A stretch of 64,000 bases of DNA from Solanum dulcamara (GCF_947179165.1 NC_077245.1:2495001-2559000), one strand, 5' to 3'; shown: positions 1 to 10,996, numbered from the stretch's first letter. The notes: a model not told the origin generated them from the letters alone. Program-made: numbers and translations.

Positions 1-1231
1 GGTGTTTTATACTCATTATTTCATTAATAAAATATCAAAATTTAATCGATTTTTTTTAATTTTCTAAAAACATGACTAAATATCATAACTTTCTAAAATA
101 AGCATTTTCGTTTCAATAGAAAAAAAAGGAAGAAATTGAATTAATTAAATTAAAGTCGTCAATAACATTCGACATCAAGTAGTTAATTAGTTATATGGTT
201 GTAACAGATTCTATTATTTAAAAGTTGTAATTAACGAAATATTAATAAAATATTTAGTTTTGCGTTTGGTAACTAATGACGCTTGACCTAAGACATATTT
301 TCAGTTCCTTGGATATTAAATAAAATTCATATATATTTTGCTAATTTTTATTTTTAAAATGTCAATTTTTTTAGTAGAGAAGTGGATAATCTTTGTCACC
401 TCTCAAGCTCTACAAACACAATATTTCTATAAATCTTAGTAAAAAGAAAAGAAAAAAAATTAGGAAAATGATGCAAAAGCTTTTACTTATCCAGGTATTT
501 ACATCATATCAATAAATGTCTGAAATGTATTTACATAATATTTTTGTTTTTACTATGATTTGAATATTTTAACCTCAATCACTTAATCGTGATAAATTAA
601 TATACCCAATTTTTCTATAAAAATAATTAATGCTATGTTTTTATTTTTACTAAACCTATGTTTTTTTCATTTAAATTCAAGCAATAGATTTTCTCAGACA
701 TTAAATTTATTCCTCCCTTTTGCATCTATGAATAAGTGTAGAAGATTACATGCCTTCTCAAACTTTAATAATATTACTATACTAAAGTTTTGTAGTTCGT
801 TAGCATCTCTAGTATAAGTGTACAATAATTTTTTAAATCCTTTTTCATAGAGATTAAAGAGTTCAAGATTTGGTCATCAACCATTCAATTATATTTTCAT
901 TCGTTTGTTAATACTATCGAAGATAATTCAATTGTGCCACAGAATTTTGGTATCTAAGGCCATAGGATACGCACTATTAAATTAAAATTCATATATTCAT
1001 TCAATTCTATAGTGGGAAATTAAAGAAAATGATATCAAATCTATCTACGAGACATTTGATAATAGGTCATCTAACTTCAACGGTTTAACTATATTAGTCA
1101 CAATCACAAGTCATGACATTTCTTAATTTTTCAACTAACAAGAAACAACATTTGACACTTAAGGAAATTTCCTAAACAATTTATAGAGATAACAACATCA
1201 TATCCAACACTGACTTATTAATGACTTATGA
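1..1231. other. AT-rich spacer, no gene seen
   Basis: AT-rich sequence with only short chance reading frames. I see no splice-flanked coding block, RNA gene or clear terminal repeats here. Confidence 0.5.
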
Positions 1232-1329
1232 TGTGGGTAACTGAGTTGGTGTAGCAGGAATATCCCATAATTAATGAGATCGGAGATTCAAACCTCACCT
1301 AGTCCTTTCTCAATCGGCTGAGTTGGTGC
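1232..1329 (+). repeat. tRNA-derived SINE-like fragment
   Basis: An A-box-like stretch (ctgagttggt, 1241-1250) is followed by a B-box-like stretch (ggagattcaaacct, 1282-1295) at the spacing expected of a tRNA-derived Pol III promoter. A second 'ctgagttggt' lies at about 1318-1327, just before the LTR-like segment, so the SINE may be split or partly duplicated. No target-site duplication was found. It could also be a degenerate tRNA-like fragment. Confidence 0.4.
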
Positions 1330-2780
1330 TGTTGGAAAATAGTACACAGCGGAAGCATTTCAGAATCTTATTGCTTACATGAATTATAGACAACACAGTT
1401 CTACGGTCTTCTACAGTGATCCAAAATTAATTACCAACTGAACTCTCTCAATACTTGCGTGGGCAAGTATCGTATAGAAAAATGATTTTCTTTCTAGGTC
1501 AGAAGAATCCCTATTTATAGAGATTTCTTCTCAGTCCAAAAAGGAGAGGAAGATCACGGTCCTTTTCCTTCGAGGAATAAACCACACATTCCTTTTCCTT
1601 TTCTTCCTAAAAAATAGAATTCTGAATTCTAGTTAAATATGGGCACTGTAGGGACCACATAATTAATTACTGAAGCTTCTTATTATGGAAATAATTCCAA
1701 AAATTAATTTGAATTATTCTTACCATAATAAATTACAAATTATTCCACTAGAAATTCGTAATTACACTCCTATATTTATATTTCGAAATTCCCCATTAAA
1801 CACTTATGCAATTCCCCATGTTAAGATTACAGATACTAATCAATAAATTAAATTACTGACGAATTTAATTCAAGGATTAATTTCCTTTAGAGCAATACTT
1901 AACTAATTTTATGTGCCAGATTCATAAATCTACCGATCAGGTTTGCACATGAAAACTTATAAGCTTCTCATAAAAAAATATATCATCAATCTCTATATTG
2001 AGACATGGATTCCATCAACTAACTAATTATTTCACTAATATATATTATTTTCATCCAATCTACCAGACGTATTGACCCATCTTAGAATCTCACATTTTAA
2101 TAAATCAAAATGATAATTAATATATACAAATCATAATCGTTATATCAAGATTGAGAATTTAAGTACATTTATTAGTTTAGAGAATATGTTTTTATCAGTC
2201 AGTCTAAAACATCTATTTCTACTCGATTCCGTTCAATACATACAAAATGCACTAGTACGAGAAGTTAGAACTATACCATTCTCATAATCAAGATAAATTA
2301 CATTTAATTTCGTACTACAATCTTACTGATGGTTTGTTCAAATTCCCACCTATGATTGTGAACTATAACTTTTAACTTATAAGAATCGATGATTTAATCT
2401 TCTGTATATAAGCTCAAACTCTATACACCAAATCATCTACTATATAAGTTGAGGACACATATATGACAAAATGATCTATTTAATGTAACACTTTATTGAA
2501 TTGAATAAATAAATAAACAATTGTTCAATAAATAATACTATATCTAAACATATAGTTAATAGTATATCCTAAGAGGCGCATCGAGAGTGATATCCCAAAG
2601 GGGATTTCCACCACTTGATCCTTCTCAGTCGAGCTCGTTGCACTTACTTGCCTAGAGTTTACATTTTCTATTTGATTTGTGTCCCTTGTTAATAAAGTTT
2701 GTTGCACCAGGCTTGCGTGGAGATTCAATACACTTTGCATGATCTCTCATTTCGGAAGACAAGCTATTATACTCCAACAT
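1330..2780 (-). mobile_element. Solo-LTR-like segment, probable Ty1/copia, minus orientation
   Basis: The segment is bounded by a perfect 7-bp inverted repeat, TGTTGGA at 1330-1336 and TCCAACA at 2774-2780, the TG..CA form usual for LTR ends. Read on the minus strand it starts TGTTGGAGTATAATAGC and ends ..GTGTACTATTTTCCAACA. No internal gag-pol or second copy is present. The 5-bp flanks differ (ggtgc and ttaca), so there is no visible target-site duplication; it could be a recombinant LTR or have wrongly chosen ends. A 71-codon frame inside shows no recognisable domain. Confidence 0.45.
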
Positions 2781-3204
2781 TACATTAGGATAAAACTTGA
2801 AACATGAGAATGGTAAATTTGCCATTTCTTTGGTACTATAATTTTTCTATGAATAAACCTTAGGCTCTGTATTTTACATTAAGAGAACTATACCAACTTG
2901 TGCAGACAATTTTTCACCAGCAAATTGGCGTTTCGTAAATTCCAGATTTTGTTTCTGATGTGTTTGAGATTAATCGGAACACGAATGGCTCTGCATTTCC
3001 ATAATTCCAAATCAAAATGATGTAGTTAAGCTTTTGATTTGCATTCTACTCTGATTTTGTTAGATAATGGGGATAATATTTTTCAAATTAAAAGCTATCG
3101 TAATCTGATTTCTCTGCCTGATTTCCAGTGAGGATTTTGAGTTGTCAAGAGAATTCGAACATTGAAAACAAAGCAATAGGTAAAAATTGGAGTTTACTCT
3201 TCTT
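2781..3204. other. Spacer between repeats
   Basis: No coding block recognised. It joins the solo-LTR-like segment to the SINE that hosts the copia element. Confidence 0.4.
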
Positions 3205-3259
3205 CTTCTTTTATAACCCTGGTGTGTTGCACGCACCTCAACTAATTCCACGTGATACC
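3205..3259 (-). repeat. SolS-like SINE, 3' part, split by copia insertion
   Basis: The stretch ending 'cacctcaactaattccacgtgatacc' matches the 3' portion of the SINEs at 35252 and 48281. It resumes at 6253 on the far side of the copia element, so this is one SINE interrupted by insertion. The last five bases, ATACC (3255-3259), recur at 6253-6257 as the target-site duplication. Confidence 0.6.
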
Positions 3260-3624
3260 TGTTGGGAGGAGGAAGCACCATAACTAAAGTTTGATATGAT
3301 AATAAATAATGAAAATAAATTGGATACAAAAATTTTACGTGGAAACCCTCAAACAAATAGAGGAGAAAAACCACGGAGTAGAAGGATTTTACTATTATAA
3401 TATGGAGTACACTGCTCTCAAATACAAGGAGAAAAAAACAATTAACACTTGTCTCTTGTAAAAAGAACAACTCACTAAAGAGGACACTCAAGACTATAAT
3501 ATTTATCTTGGTGTATAACTCTCTTTGTGTTTTTACTCTCTCTCTTTCTGAATTGTGGATGATCCTAAATGAGGGCAAGAGGCCCTCTATTTATAGTGGA
3601 ACGAAAAACGCTAAAGGAAAAAAT
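3260..3624 (-). repeat. 3' LTR of the copia element, truncated
   Basis: Direct repeat of 5764-6128. It starts TGTTGGGAGGAGG, and similarity stops at about 3624, where integrase sequence begins. It keeps the TATAAATA-type box (minus strand, 3588-3595). The missing part equals the first ~124 bp of U3 in the intact copy. Confidence 0.8.
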
Positions 3625-5590
3625 GTAAGCGAGAATAATCGGTTGGTTTTCCTGTCCACATCTCCATTGGCGTTTTCAGATCAATTGCGGTTAATGGTGA
3701 CCGATTGATCACATAACAGGCGGTTTTGATTGCATCTGTCCAGAATGGTTTTTCCAACCCTGCAGATGCCAACATAGCTCTTGTCCGTTCCAACAAGGTT
3801 CTGTTCATCCGCTCTGCTACTCCATTTTGTTATGGAGTATATGCCATAGTGAACTGTCGTTTAATACCTTCTTGTTTACAGAAGTTATCAAATTCATCAC
3901 AAGTGTATTCTCCTCCATTATCTGTCCTCAAACACTTGATATTTTTCTCAGATTCAAGTTCCACCCGCACTTTGAATTCTTTGAAAACCAAAAAAACGTA
4001 TGTCTTTCTCTTAATTGGACACACCCAACTTCTCCTGGAGTAATTATTGATAAATGACACCAAATATTTCGCTCCTCCTAGGGACTCCACCGGTGCTTGT
4101 CAGACATCAGAGTGGACCATATCTAATATTTCCTTGCTTTTAGCAGAGGAACTGCTAAACCTTAGTCTATTTTGCTTACTGGTAACACAATGCTCACAAA
4201 AAGGTAGTGAAACCTTTTTGAGCCCCGGAAGAAGCATTTGCTCAGCAAGAATCTTAAAACCTCGCTCCGACATATGGCCAAGTTTACGATGCCATATCAT
4301 CGTTGATTCTTCAAATGAACTTGCTGACGCGGTTGATGCTTCACCTTCTTGGTGTGTTTCACCTTTAAGAACATATAGATTTGCAGCAAGTTTTTCTGCT
4401 TTCATCACTACAAGCGTTCCTTTGGATATTTTCATGACTCCACCATGAGTTTTATATGAACATCCATTATCATCTAATTGTCCCAAAGACAATAGATTCT
4501 TCCTCAAGTCTTTTACATGTCGTACCTCCTGGATGGTGCGTATCGTGCCATCATACATCTTTATTTTTATGGACCCAATACCAATAACATCCAAAGCATG
4601 ATCGTCTCCCATGAACACAGATCCTCCAGAGATAGGTTTATATTGATGGAATCATTCTCTCCGCGAAGTCATGTGCCATGTTGCTCCTGTGTCCATGATC
4701 CAGATATTAGTGAAACGTTTTTTGCCTTCATTATTTGATATTGCTTCACTACATAAAATATCGCTATCATCTGAGGTACTAGCAACATTCCCTTGAGCAT
4801 TTGCTGACTCAGGGTGTTCACTATTTTTCTTAAACCGACAATCTTTCTTGAAGTGTCCTTTCTTGCCACAATTGTAGCACTTGATATTCTTCTTACTTCT
4901 TGATTGAGATCTACCATGATTGTGACTCCCACTGGAGCCATGTTCCGTTGGTCTTCCTCTTACCATCATCAAATCTTTAGCTTGCTGCGAACATGCTTGT
5001 TTGTCTTTTTTATTTTTGCGCCGACTTTTTTCTTCTAAGACAGCGTCTACAATTTCATCGAAAACTAGACTGTTTGTATTATTCCTCAAGTTGATGATGA
5101 GTTGATCATACGAGTCAGGCAGACTTTGAAGTAGAAGCTCCGCACGTTCAGTCCCCTCTATTTTGCAACCCATTGTTGTAAGTTACGAAAATAGAGTATT
5201 TAAAGTATTGATGTGTTCAGTAACTGACATGGACTCTGCCATTCGAAGAGTATACAATCTTCATTTTAAGAAGATTTTATTATGCAAAGACTTGGCCTCA
5301 TACAATCCCGTAAGAGTATCCCATATTTCCTTCCTAGTCCATTTTTCAGCCACACTAGATAATACTTGATCAACTAGTGTCAAGTGTAGATCAGCAACTG
5401 CATTGTTATCTATGTCGTTCAACTTGCTATCATTAGTAAAGTCTGTGGGTCTGCCTTCAATTGCAGCTAAGTATTGTCCTTTCTTAATATCGCTTTTATT
5501 TTCATTTTTCACAATGAGAAATTAGTCCCATTGAATTTCTCAACTTCAAACTTTGTTGTACTCTACATTGTTATTTGTTTCACACCCTTC
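3611..5590 (-). pseudogene. Degenerate copia gag-pol: gag, protease, integrase only
   Basis: Reading frames in order on the minus strand. A gag fragment (5512-5261) is followed by gag C-terminus (5173-4652) with a CCHC zinc knuckle (CYNCGKKGHFKKDC) and the protease active-site context DTGATWHM. Then come the GAG-pre-integrase domain with an H..H..C..C zinc-binding pattern (4618-4100, 'WHRKLGHMS' and 'CEHCVTSK') and integrase core pieces (4090-3830, with 'DNGGEY'; 3808-3624). Frames are broken by stops and shifts, and the gag start is degraded. The chain ends inside integrase at the junction with the 3' LTR. Assignment to Ty1/copia follows from the integrase-directly-after-protease order and the motifs. 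It encodes no functional polyprotein. Confidence 0.85.
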
Positions 5591-5763
5591 TAGATCGTTT
5601 TTGAATATTTTTGTGAACAATTGTGACAAAATGTACCGCCACTGAAATTTACTATTCACATGAATAATATTTTCACCGAATTTTACTATTCATGAAAAAT
5701 TTACTATTCATAAATAATACATTCGCATAAAACAGACAGAATAATCGAGGGCTCTGATACCAC

Positions 5764-6252
5764 TATTGGGAGGAGGAAGCACCATAACTAAAGTTTGATA
5801 TGATAATAAATAATAAAAATAAATTGTACACAAGAATTTTACGTGAAAACCTTCTAACAAATAGAGGGGAAAAACCACGGGGTAGAAGGATTTTACTAGT
5901 ATGATATGGAGTACACCGCTCTCAAATACAAGGAGAAAACAACAATTAACACTTGTCTCTTGTAAAAGAAACAATCCACTAAAGAGGACACTCAAGACTA
6001 CAATATTTATCTTGGTATATAACTCTCTTTGTGTTTTTACTCTCTCTCTTTCTGAATTGTGGATGATCCTAAATGAGGGCAAGAGCCCCTCTATTTATAG
6101 TGGAACGAAAAACGCTAAAGGAAAAAATTTACGCGTTTTCATGTTGAAAACGCGTAAGGTTGGCTGCCAACCAACCTTTACTTTTCCTCTTTTTCCTTTA
6201 CTTTTCCTTCTTTCTGCAGCCCAGCCCCTTTTTTGACTTTTCTTTTTCTTGA
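5764..6252 (-). repeat. 5' LTR of the copia element
   Basis: Full-length copy of about 489 bp next to the primer binding site. A TATAAATA-type promoter box is at 6092-6099 (minus). The boundary at 6252 is set by the ATACC target duplication and by resumption of the SINE. Confidence 0.8.
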
Positions 6253-6325
6253 ATACCAGGTAACTCTATTCACCAAGGCCAATACAAATGGGTAACATGA
6301 GACCACTAGGGCACACCCTTGGGGG
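6253..6325 (-). repeat. SolS-like SINE, 5' part, continuation after copia element
   Basis: Starts with the ATACC duplication and continues 'aggtaactctattcaccaagg', ending 'gaccactagggcacaccc', which matches the A-box end of the SINE at 48281-48505. It completes the SINE begun at 3205; this copy has an internal deletion relative to the other. Confidence 0.6.
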
Positions 6326-6747
6326 CGTATTCAATAGCGTGAAACAATGACTTTGATGTTCGTTTTGTTTGTTCAACATTACTTGTTTAGTGTGTTCTTC
6401 CTCATGAATTTGATCTCACAATTATTGATCAGCAAAGGAAAGGCAATGACACTGAACAATTATTCATGAGATTAAGGGGTAAGAGATGGTGTAGATAGAA
6501 AATCAAAAGAAAGAAGAAAGCTGAGAGGAAATGTGTATTGAGCAATGACAGGTCATATGTGGCAATTAAAATCCTTCACATGTACTATATACGCTAATGC
6601 ACATCAAAACCAGGAAATAGATAACAACATCTCATGGATATCATGGTTTATTGAATATTTGCATCTCTATTACAATTGCTTTCAGCAGATATTATTGAAT
6701 CTGTATAAAATAATATGTTAAACTTTTATTAATTACATGCATTAGTT
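6326..6747. other. Spacer and probable 3' flank of the S/T/P-rich gene
   Basis: No separate gene seen. Part is expected to be the 3' untranslated region of the minus-strand gene ending at 6748. Confidence 0.4.
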
Positions 6748-8793
6748 TCAAAGAATGTCAATATCGTTATCCGTCTTCTCTATACCGCCAACTTGGCAAC
6801 CATGTCTCCGAGGTTTCTCCTGGTTATCTGAATCAGAATCACTTGGTTCAAAGAAAAGGCCTTCGAGACATCTTCTTCTTACTGTTGGCTCATATGTATG
6901 TTTCTGTGCACGGGTAACATTAAACTCGGCCTTGTGTGCCTCAAACAGTCCAGTTCTATCACTTGATTTTGTAGGTTCTGATCGCATACGAGGGAATGAC
7001 ATATGTATACCTGGATTTTTTCCCTCAATAGTACTGTCAAATGTAATTGAGTTGTTTAGGCCCTGCACATTGCAGTTCATGTATGCCTCTAGTTCTTTAT
7101 CTTTCATCGTCCTTGTATCGTTTAGCTGTCTTCCCTCTGAATTTCCCTCTGCATCTGTGGTTGCATCGGCATTTTCATCTGCATTCAGTTTGTAGCCTCT
7201 ATGAATGTGAACTTCCCTTCCTTTTCTGGATGAGTTTGATCCAAGTTGCATATATGCTCCTCTATTATCACCTGCAAGGGTGATCACGCTCACCGGCCCC
7301 TTTTCCAAATCTTTCTTTCCATCTCCAACTGCCATCCTATGAATAAACTTTGAGATGTTATCTTTTACCTCTTTGTTAAGGGGTATATCTTGTTCAGCTG
7401 AAATTGTTCTTGTTTGTTTTCCATTAGAGACACGGTTCACCCGAATTTGGTCATGATCAGAATTGGTTTGCTTTGATTGAAACACAGCGCCTGGATGCTC
7501 TTTGGATGTCAGAAAACCATCAATCTTTTCTCCTGGACCGTAGTTTTTACCCGTGGTCTCTTGTACAACTTCCTTCACTTCTTTAGTTTCCGGGATGTTT
7601 GTCTCCAATGGTCTGGCTGTCTTAGGTTCATTAACGATACTTGATAAATCTGATATCTTGGATGGTCCTTCTGTAATACCTCTAGTGGAACTCACCTCTG
7701 AGAGTTCTGAACGCTGCATTACCTTTTCAGGTGACCTGTCTTTTGCTTCAGTTAATGTGTCAGCTATGGCCTCTCTCTTGAGAAGCTCCATTTGTTCTGA
7801 TTGAGTCCAAACTGTTGCGGGCATTGGTTCTTTTTCAGAGTTTGATAGTAGTGGTTTGGTGGATTTGGGAGAAATCTCTGAGCTGTCTTGTGATTGTTTT
7901 GGTGGAGATGTTGGTTGGGAAATTGTCTGATCGTTTGGTTGCATTTGAGAAGTTATATCAGCAGAAGGATTTGAAGAAGTCTGGCTCACAAGGCTAGCTG
8001 CCTTTGGGGTAAGTTGGTTAGTTGAAAGGACCTGAGGACCGTTGCGTGTTGGGGAGGATTTTGGACTCAGTTCTTGTGATTGGGGAGCTGGACGAGACGG
8101 GGATTGAGATGGAGATGGAGCCTCAGGCGCATTGGACTTAGTTGCCACATCAGATGGTGAAGATGGTTGAGAAGTGATGCCTTGCTGTTCTTGAGACGGT
8201 TGAGACTCAGTTATGGAGGGAGCTACTCCTGAAGGACTAGCTGGAGCATTTGTCGGTTTACTGTTTGTGGTAGAGGACTGGATAGGGGCTTTACTTTCAG
8301 CTGAAGGTTGAGAAGGAACTTGGCTACTTTCAGGTAAAGGGCTTTTATTTGTGGTGGACTTGATAGGAGCTTTGTTTTCAGCTGAAGATTGAGGGGAAAT
8401 AACGGGAGTTTCAGTTAATCTGCGTGTGCTCGTAGTGGTGGGCTGGCTCGGTGCTTTCGTTTCAGGTGAATTCTGAGGTTGACGAGATCTTGACTGTGGG
8501 GTGGTTGTACTGGCAGTTGGTGGTGAAGAAGGCTTTCCAGATGTCGTGGTTGTGGTGGCACTTGGTGGCTGCTTGGGAGTTGAGTTTTCAGTTGTAGGAC
8601 TTGCGGAAGGGCTAGTTTTAGGTCTAGTGCTGCTGGTAGGTTGTGAAGTAGTTCGTGATCTCGTCCCTTGACGAGTTGTACGACTAGAACCAGTAGTTTT
8701 GGTATTAGACTGAGTAGATGATTTGCTTGCAGGTTCAGGTTCAGATGCAGCAGACCAAGGAAGGCGAAAGCGGAATGTTGATCTTCTTTCCAT
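6748..8793 (-). CDS. S/T/P/Q-rich protein of unknown function with conserved ends
   Basis: A 681-residue single-exon frame. I chose the Met at 8793 ('MERRSTFRFRLPW') because the 16 codons upstream look like 5' UTR and this N-terminus is characteristic. Residues ~10-330 are low complexity, dominated by Ser, Thr, Pro and Gln, with recurrent 'SAE.KAPI' blocks, suggesting disorder. The C-terminal ~250 residues look folded or conserved: 'ISKFIHRMAVGD', 'VSVITLAGDNRGA', 'AYMNCNVQGLNNS', 'AHKAEFNVTRAQK', and a tail 'RRRCLEGLFFEPSDSD' then 'EKPRRHGC'. I recall similar plant proteins annotated only as uncharacterised or 'proteoglycan 4-like'. No signal peptide, membrane segment or catalytic motif is visible. 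It is divergent from the CBSX3-like gene. Function unknown. Confidence 0.8.
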   Translation of the reverse strand: MERRSTFRFRLPWSAASEPEPASKSSTQSNTKTTGSSRTTRQGTRSRTTSQPTSSTRPKTSPSASPTTENSTPKQPPSATTTTTSGKPSSPPTASTTTPQSRSRQPQNSPETKAPSQPTTTSTRRLTETPVISPQSSAENKAPIKSTTNKSPLPESSQVPSQPSAESKAPIQSSTTNSKPTNAPASPSGVAPSITESQPSQEQQGITSQPSSPSDVATKSNAPEAPSPSQSPSRPAPQSQELSPKSSPTRNGPQVLSTNQLTPKAASLVSQTSSNPSADITSQMQPNDQTISQPTSPPKQSQDSSEISPKSTKPLLSNSEKEPMPATVWTQSEQMELLKREAIADTLTEAKDRSPEKVMQRSELSEVSSTRGITEGPSKISDLSSIVNEPKTARPLETNIPETKEVKEVVQETTGKNYGPGEKIDGFLTSKEHPGAVFQSKQTNSDHDQIRVNRVSNGKQTRTISAEQDIPLNKEVKDNISKFIHRMAVGDGKKDLEKGPVSVITLAGDNRGAYMQLGSNSSRKGREVHIHRGYKLNADENADATTDAEGNSEGRQLNDTRTMKDKELEAYMNCNVQGLNNSITFDSTIEGKNPGIHMSFPRMRSEPTKSSDRTGLFEAHKAEFNVTRAQKHTYEPTVRRRCLEGLFFEPSDSDSDNQEKPRRHGCQVGGIEKTDNDIDIL

Positions 8794-9298
8794 TTTACAA
8801 AGATAAAATCTTGTGAAGCAAATGAAAATGTGTGTTTTCAATTATCTGGTGAATGATGATATGCAACCAGCCAAAAAGCATCAATATATAAAAGGTTTGC
8901 TTTTGATACCTTAGAACATGTCACACTTTAGAATGTCTCAACTTGCCTTCTCACCTTCACCTTTTGCTTCTTTTCCCCTCACTACAGGCAATCAATAATA
9001 ATGTTTAATTGCCTTATGATTAAGGTTAGCATCTAAGTTTTGTTTATTCTGTCTGCATTAGCATAATCTACTTAAAAGTAAAAATATTTTTTTAGTTTCC
9101 TTGTCAAAGAATATCTTGGCATGAGGCAAAGGAAAAGTGAAAGAGAAGAAACTAAGCTAAATGTGAAAGAAAGCAGCAATTAAAAAGTACTTGATGACCT
9201 CTACAAGAAGCAAAGCATTAGAAGCAAGATTTGCGTTAATAGACATAGTTTGTTTCCTGATTTAGTAGTTCAAGAAAAGAACATAAAAATTGTATTCA
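8794..9298. promoter_or_regulatory. Shared upstream region of two divergent genes
   Basis: Lies between the minus-strand start at 8793 and the plus-strand TATA-like box TATAAATA at 9299-9306. A minus-strand TATATATTG-like box sits at about 8884-8893. It probably holds both promoters; no specific operator was recognised. Confidence 0.4.
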
Positions 9299-9306
9299 TA
9301 TAAATA
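9299..9306 (+). promoter_or_regulatory. TATA box of the CBSX3-like gene
   Basis: TATAAATA, followed after about 25 bp by a CT-rich stretch suitable as transcription start. A donor 'cctcaag|gtaagt' (intron from 9408) and an acceptor 'atcacag' ending at 9890 suggest a 5' UTR intron of 9408-9890, seven bases before the ATG. Confidence 0.5.
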
Positions 9307-9488
9307 ACTAAAGGAGAGTACTATTCTCTCTTGTAACTTTCTTGCTCAAGCATATAATCATCATTAGCTGAAACAAGGTTGTCAATTGAAGATATTCTTT
9401 CCTCAAGGTAAGTTCTTCAATTTTTGTACTACTTCATGAGCATTGAGAAGTACTTTCACACTTGATATTCTTCGAATTAGACCCTAAT

Positions 9489-9676
9489 CACAGGCGGATC
9501 CAGGATTTCGAGTTTATGAATTTCTACAATGACCTCAAGTTAATACTACAATAATAACTGAGATCATGGTCAAATATTTGTATAAATTTAGTAGATTTCT
9601 TATTAGATATATAGAGCATGAGCAAAAGCTATTAGGTTCACATGTCTCCTTAATCAGGCCTCTCGATCCGCCCCTG
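9489..9676. mobile_element. MITE-like element with GGCGGATC terminal repeats
   Basis: Ends 'CACAGGCGGATCCAGG' and, reverse-complemented, 'CAGGGGCGGATCGAGA'. This type is common in Solanaceae spacers. No clear target duplication. It lies inside the inferred 5' UTR intron of the CBSX3-like gene. Confidence 0.45.
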
Positions 9677-9897
9677 TTAAGACCGACATTCATTTTGATG
9701 AACACAACATTGGCAAGCATATAAGACTTTAGTATTTCTTTAAAAAGACTGCTATATGACAGCTATCATGCCCAATAATTTGCAGTTACATGTTCATTTA
9801 TCACATAAGTACACACTCTAATGGACTTATATAGACAAATGATTTATAAGTGTTTGATAATATGATATAAGTTTTGTACCTTAATCACAGAAGCACA

Positions 9898-10996
9898 ATG
9901 CAAGGTCTTATGTGCGTGGTTAGATCATGCCATGAAAAGCTCAAGGTTACAATTCTACAGCACCCACAATTCAAAAGCACGAGTGAGATGAACAAAGTAT
10001 TCGTAAGATTTGGACGTGTCATCTCCTTCCCCACGGTGCTAAGCAAGGAAGCCAATGACATAATTGTCGCAGAATCGTCTACAATGCACCAAAAAGGGTT
10101 AGAGAATACAACAGTTGCTGATGTTCTAATGATAAAAGAGGAAGAAAAAGGTAACTCGTGGATTTGTTGTCGGACAAATGACACAGTGTATGATGCCATC
10201 AAACAAGTAAGTTGCTAAAGCTTTAACATCACCATGGAATGTTAAATAGCGATTAGTATGATGGTGGTGACAAATTTGTAGATGGCAGTAAACAATATCG
10301 GGTCTTTGGTGGTTCTAAAGCCTGGAGAGAATCAACTGATAGCTGGAATTATAACAGAAAGAGGTAAATTTGCCTTTCAAGTCACATGCACATGTTGAAC
10401 TTATTGATCTAAGCTACAAAGAACTTTTTAACCAAAACTTTATAGTTTCTGCTACACAATTTTTGAAGTAATAGACGTTTTGCTCAATTAGATATAATCT
10501 TGAACTTATTCATCTATGCACATTGTACAAGAGAACAGACTATCTGCGGAAGGTAATTGTGCAGGATAGATCATCTAAATACACAAGAGTCGGAGATATT
10601 ATGACCGAGCAGGTACCCTTAGATATCATCTTATTGGCTTATCTTTTTGTCCATCTCTTCTCTGTTTTTCTGCTCAATATTACTACCTTTGCAACAGAGC
10701 AAGCTGATAACCGTCACATCCGATACAAATATTCTTCAAGCAATGCAGCTCATGTGTGGTAAGTATTACTATAAGTTCAAACTCGTGAAGTTTCTCATGG
10801 TTAAGAGGAAAATGAATGAAATATTTTTATGATCACAGAGCATCACATTCGACATGTTCCGGTGATTGATGGGAAGGTAGTAGGCATGATTTCTGTAGCA
10901 GATATTGTAAAAGCAGTGGTAGATCAACAAACTAGAGAAGTGAAGCAACTGAATCAATTCATCAGGGGAAATTACACTATTGAAAACAATAATTAG
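9898..10996 (+). CDS. CBS-domain protein, CBSX3-like, probably mitochondrial
   Basis: Five exons read from splice sites: 9898-10206, 10282-10363, 10539-10612, 10698-10758, 10839-10996; 684 nt, 227 residues. The joins keep frame and restore family sequence: '..SWICCRTNDTVYDAIKQ' / 'MAVNNIGSLVVLKPGE' / 'DYLRKVIVQDRSSKYTRVGDIMTEQ' / 'SKLITVTSDTNILQAMQLM' / 'HHIRHVPVIDGKVVG'. Two CBS motifs span about residues 73-140 and 150-220. The first ~70 residues are poorly conserved, basic and Ser-rich, fitting a mitochondrial transit peptide. CBSX proteins bind adenosine nucleotides and regulate thioredoxins; Arabidopsis CBSX3 (At5g10860 as I recall) acts on mitochondrial Trx-o. The Met at 9898 ('MQG..') matches the family start. 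Tail-to-tail with the U2 gene. Confidence 0.88.

Larger units (their letters stand above)
3260..6252 (-). mobile_element. Internally deleted Ty1/copia retrotransposon, nested in a SINE
   Basis: Element of 2,993 bp on the minus strand. It has a 489-bp 5' LTR (5764-6252), a tRNA-iMet-type primer binding site beside it (reverse complement of ggctctgatacca, 5750-5762), gag, protease and integrase remnants, and a shortened 3' LTR (3260-3624). Reverse transcriptase, RNase H, the polypurine tract and the first part of the 3' LTR are missing, consistent with one deletion joining integrase to mid-U3 near 3624. The 5-bp target duplication ATACC flanks it (3255-3259, 6253-6257). One LTR end reads ..CTTGA rather than ..CA, so that terminus looks mutated. 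By eye the two LTRs differ at about 20 of 364 shared positions. The element cannot mobilise itself. Confidence 0.85.

Noticed and set aside
1241..1295. Functional tRNA gene
   Set aside because: A- and B-box-like sequences are present but no cloverleaf stems or anticodon arm can be formed; it fits a SINE head better.
3508..4738. Several plus-strand frames over the copia element
   Set aside because: They are antisense shadows of gag, protease and integrase, which read clearly on the minus strand.
6755..7997. Plus-strand frames opposite the S/T/P-rich gene
   Set aside because: Shadows of a long conserved minus-strand frame; no family features.
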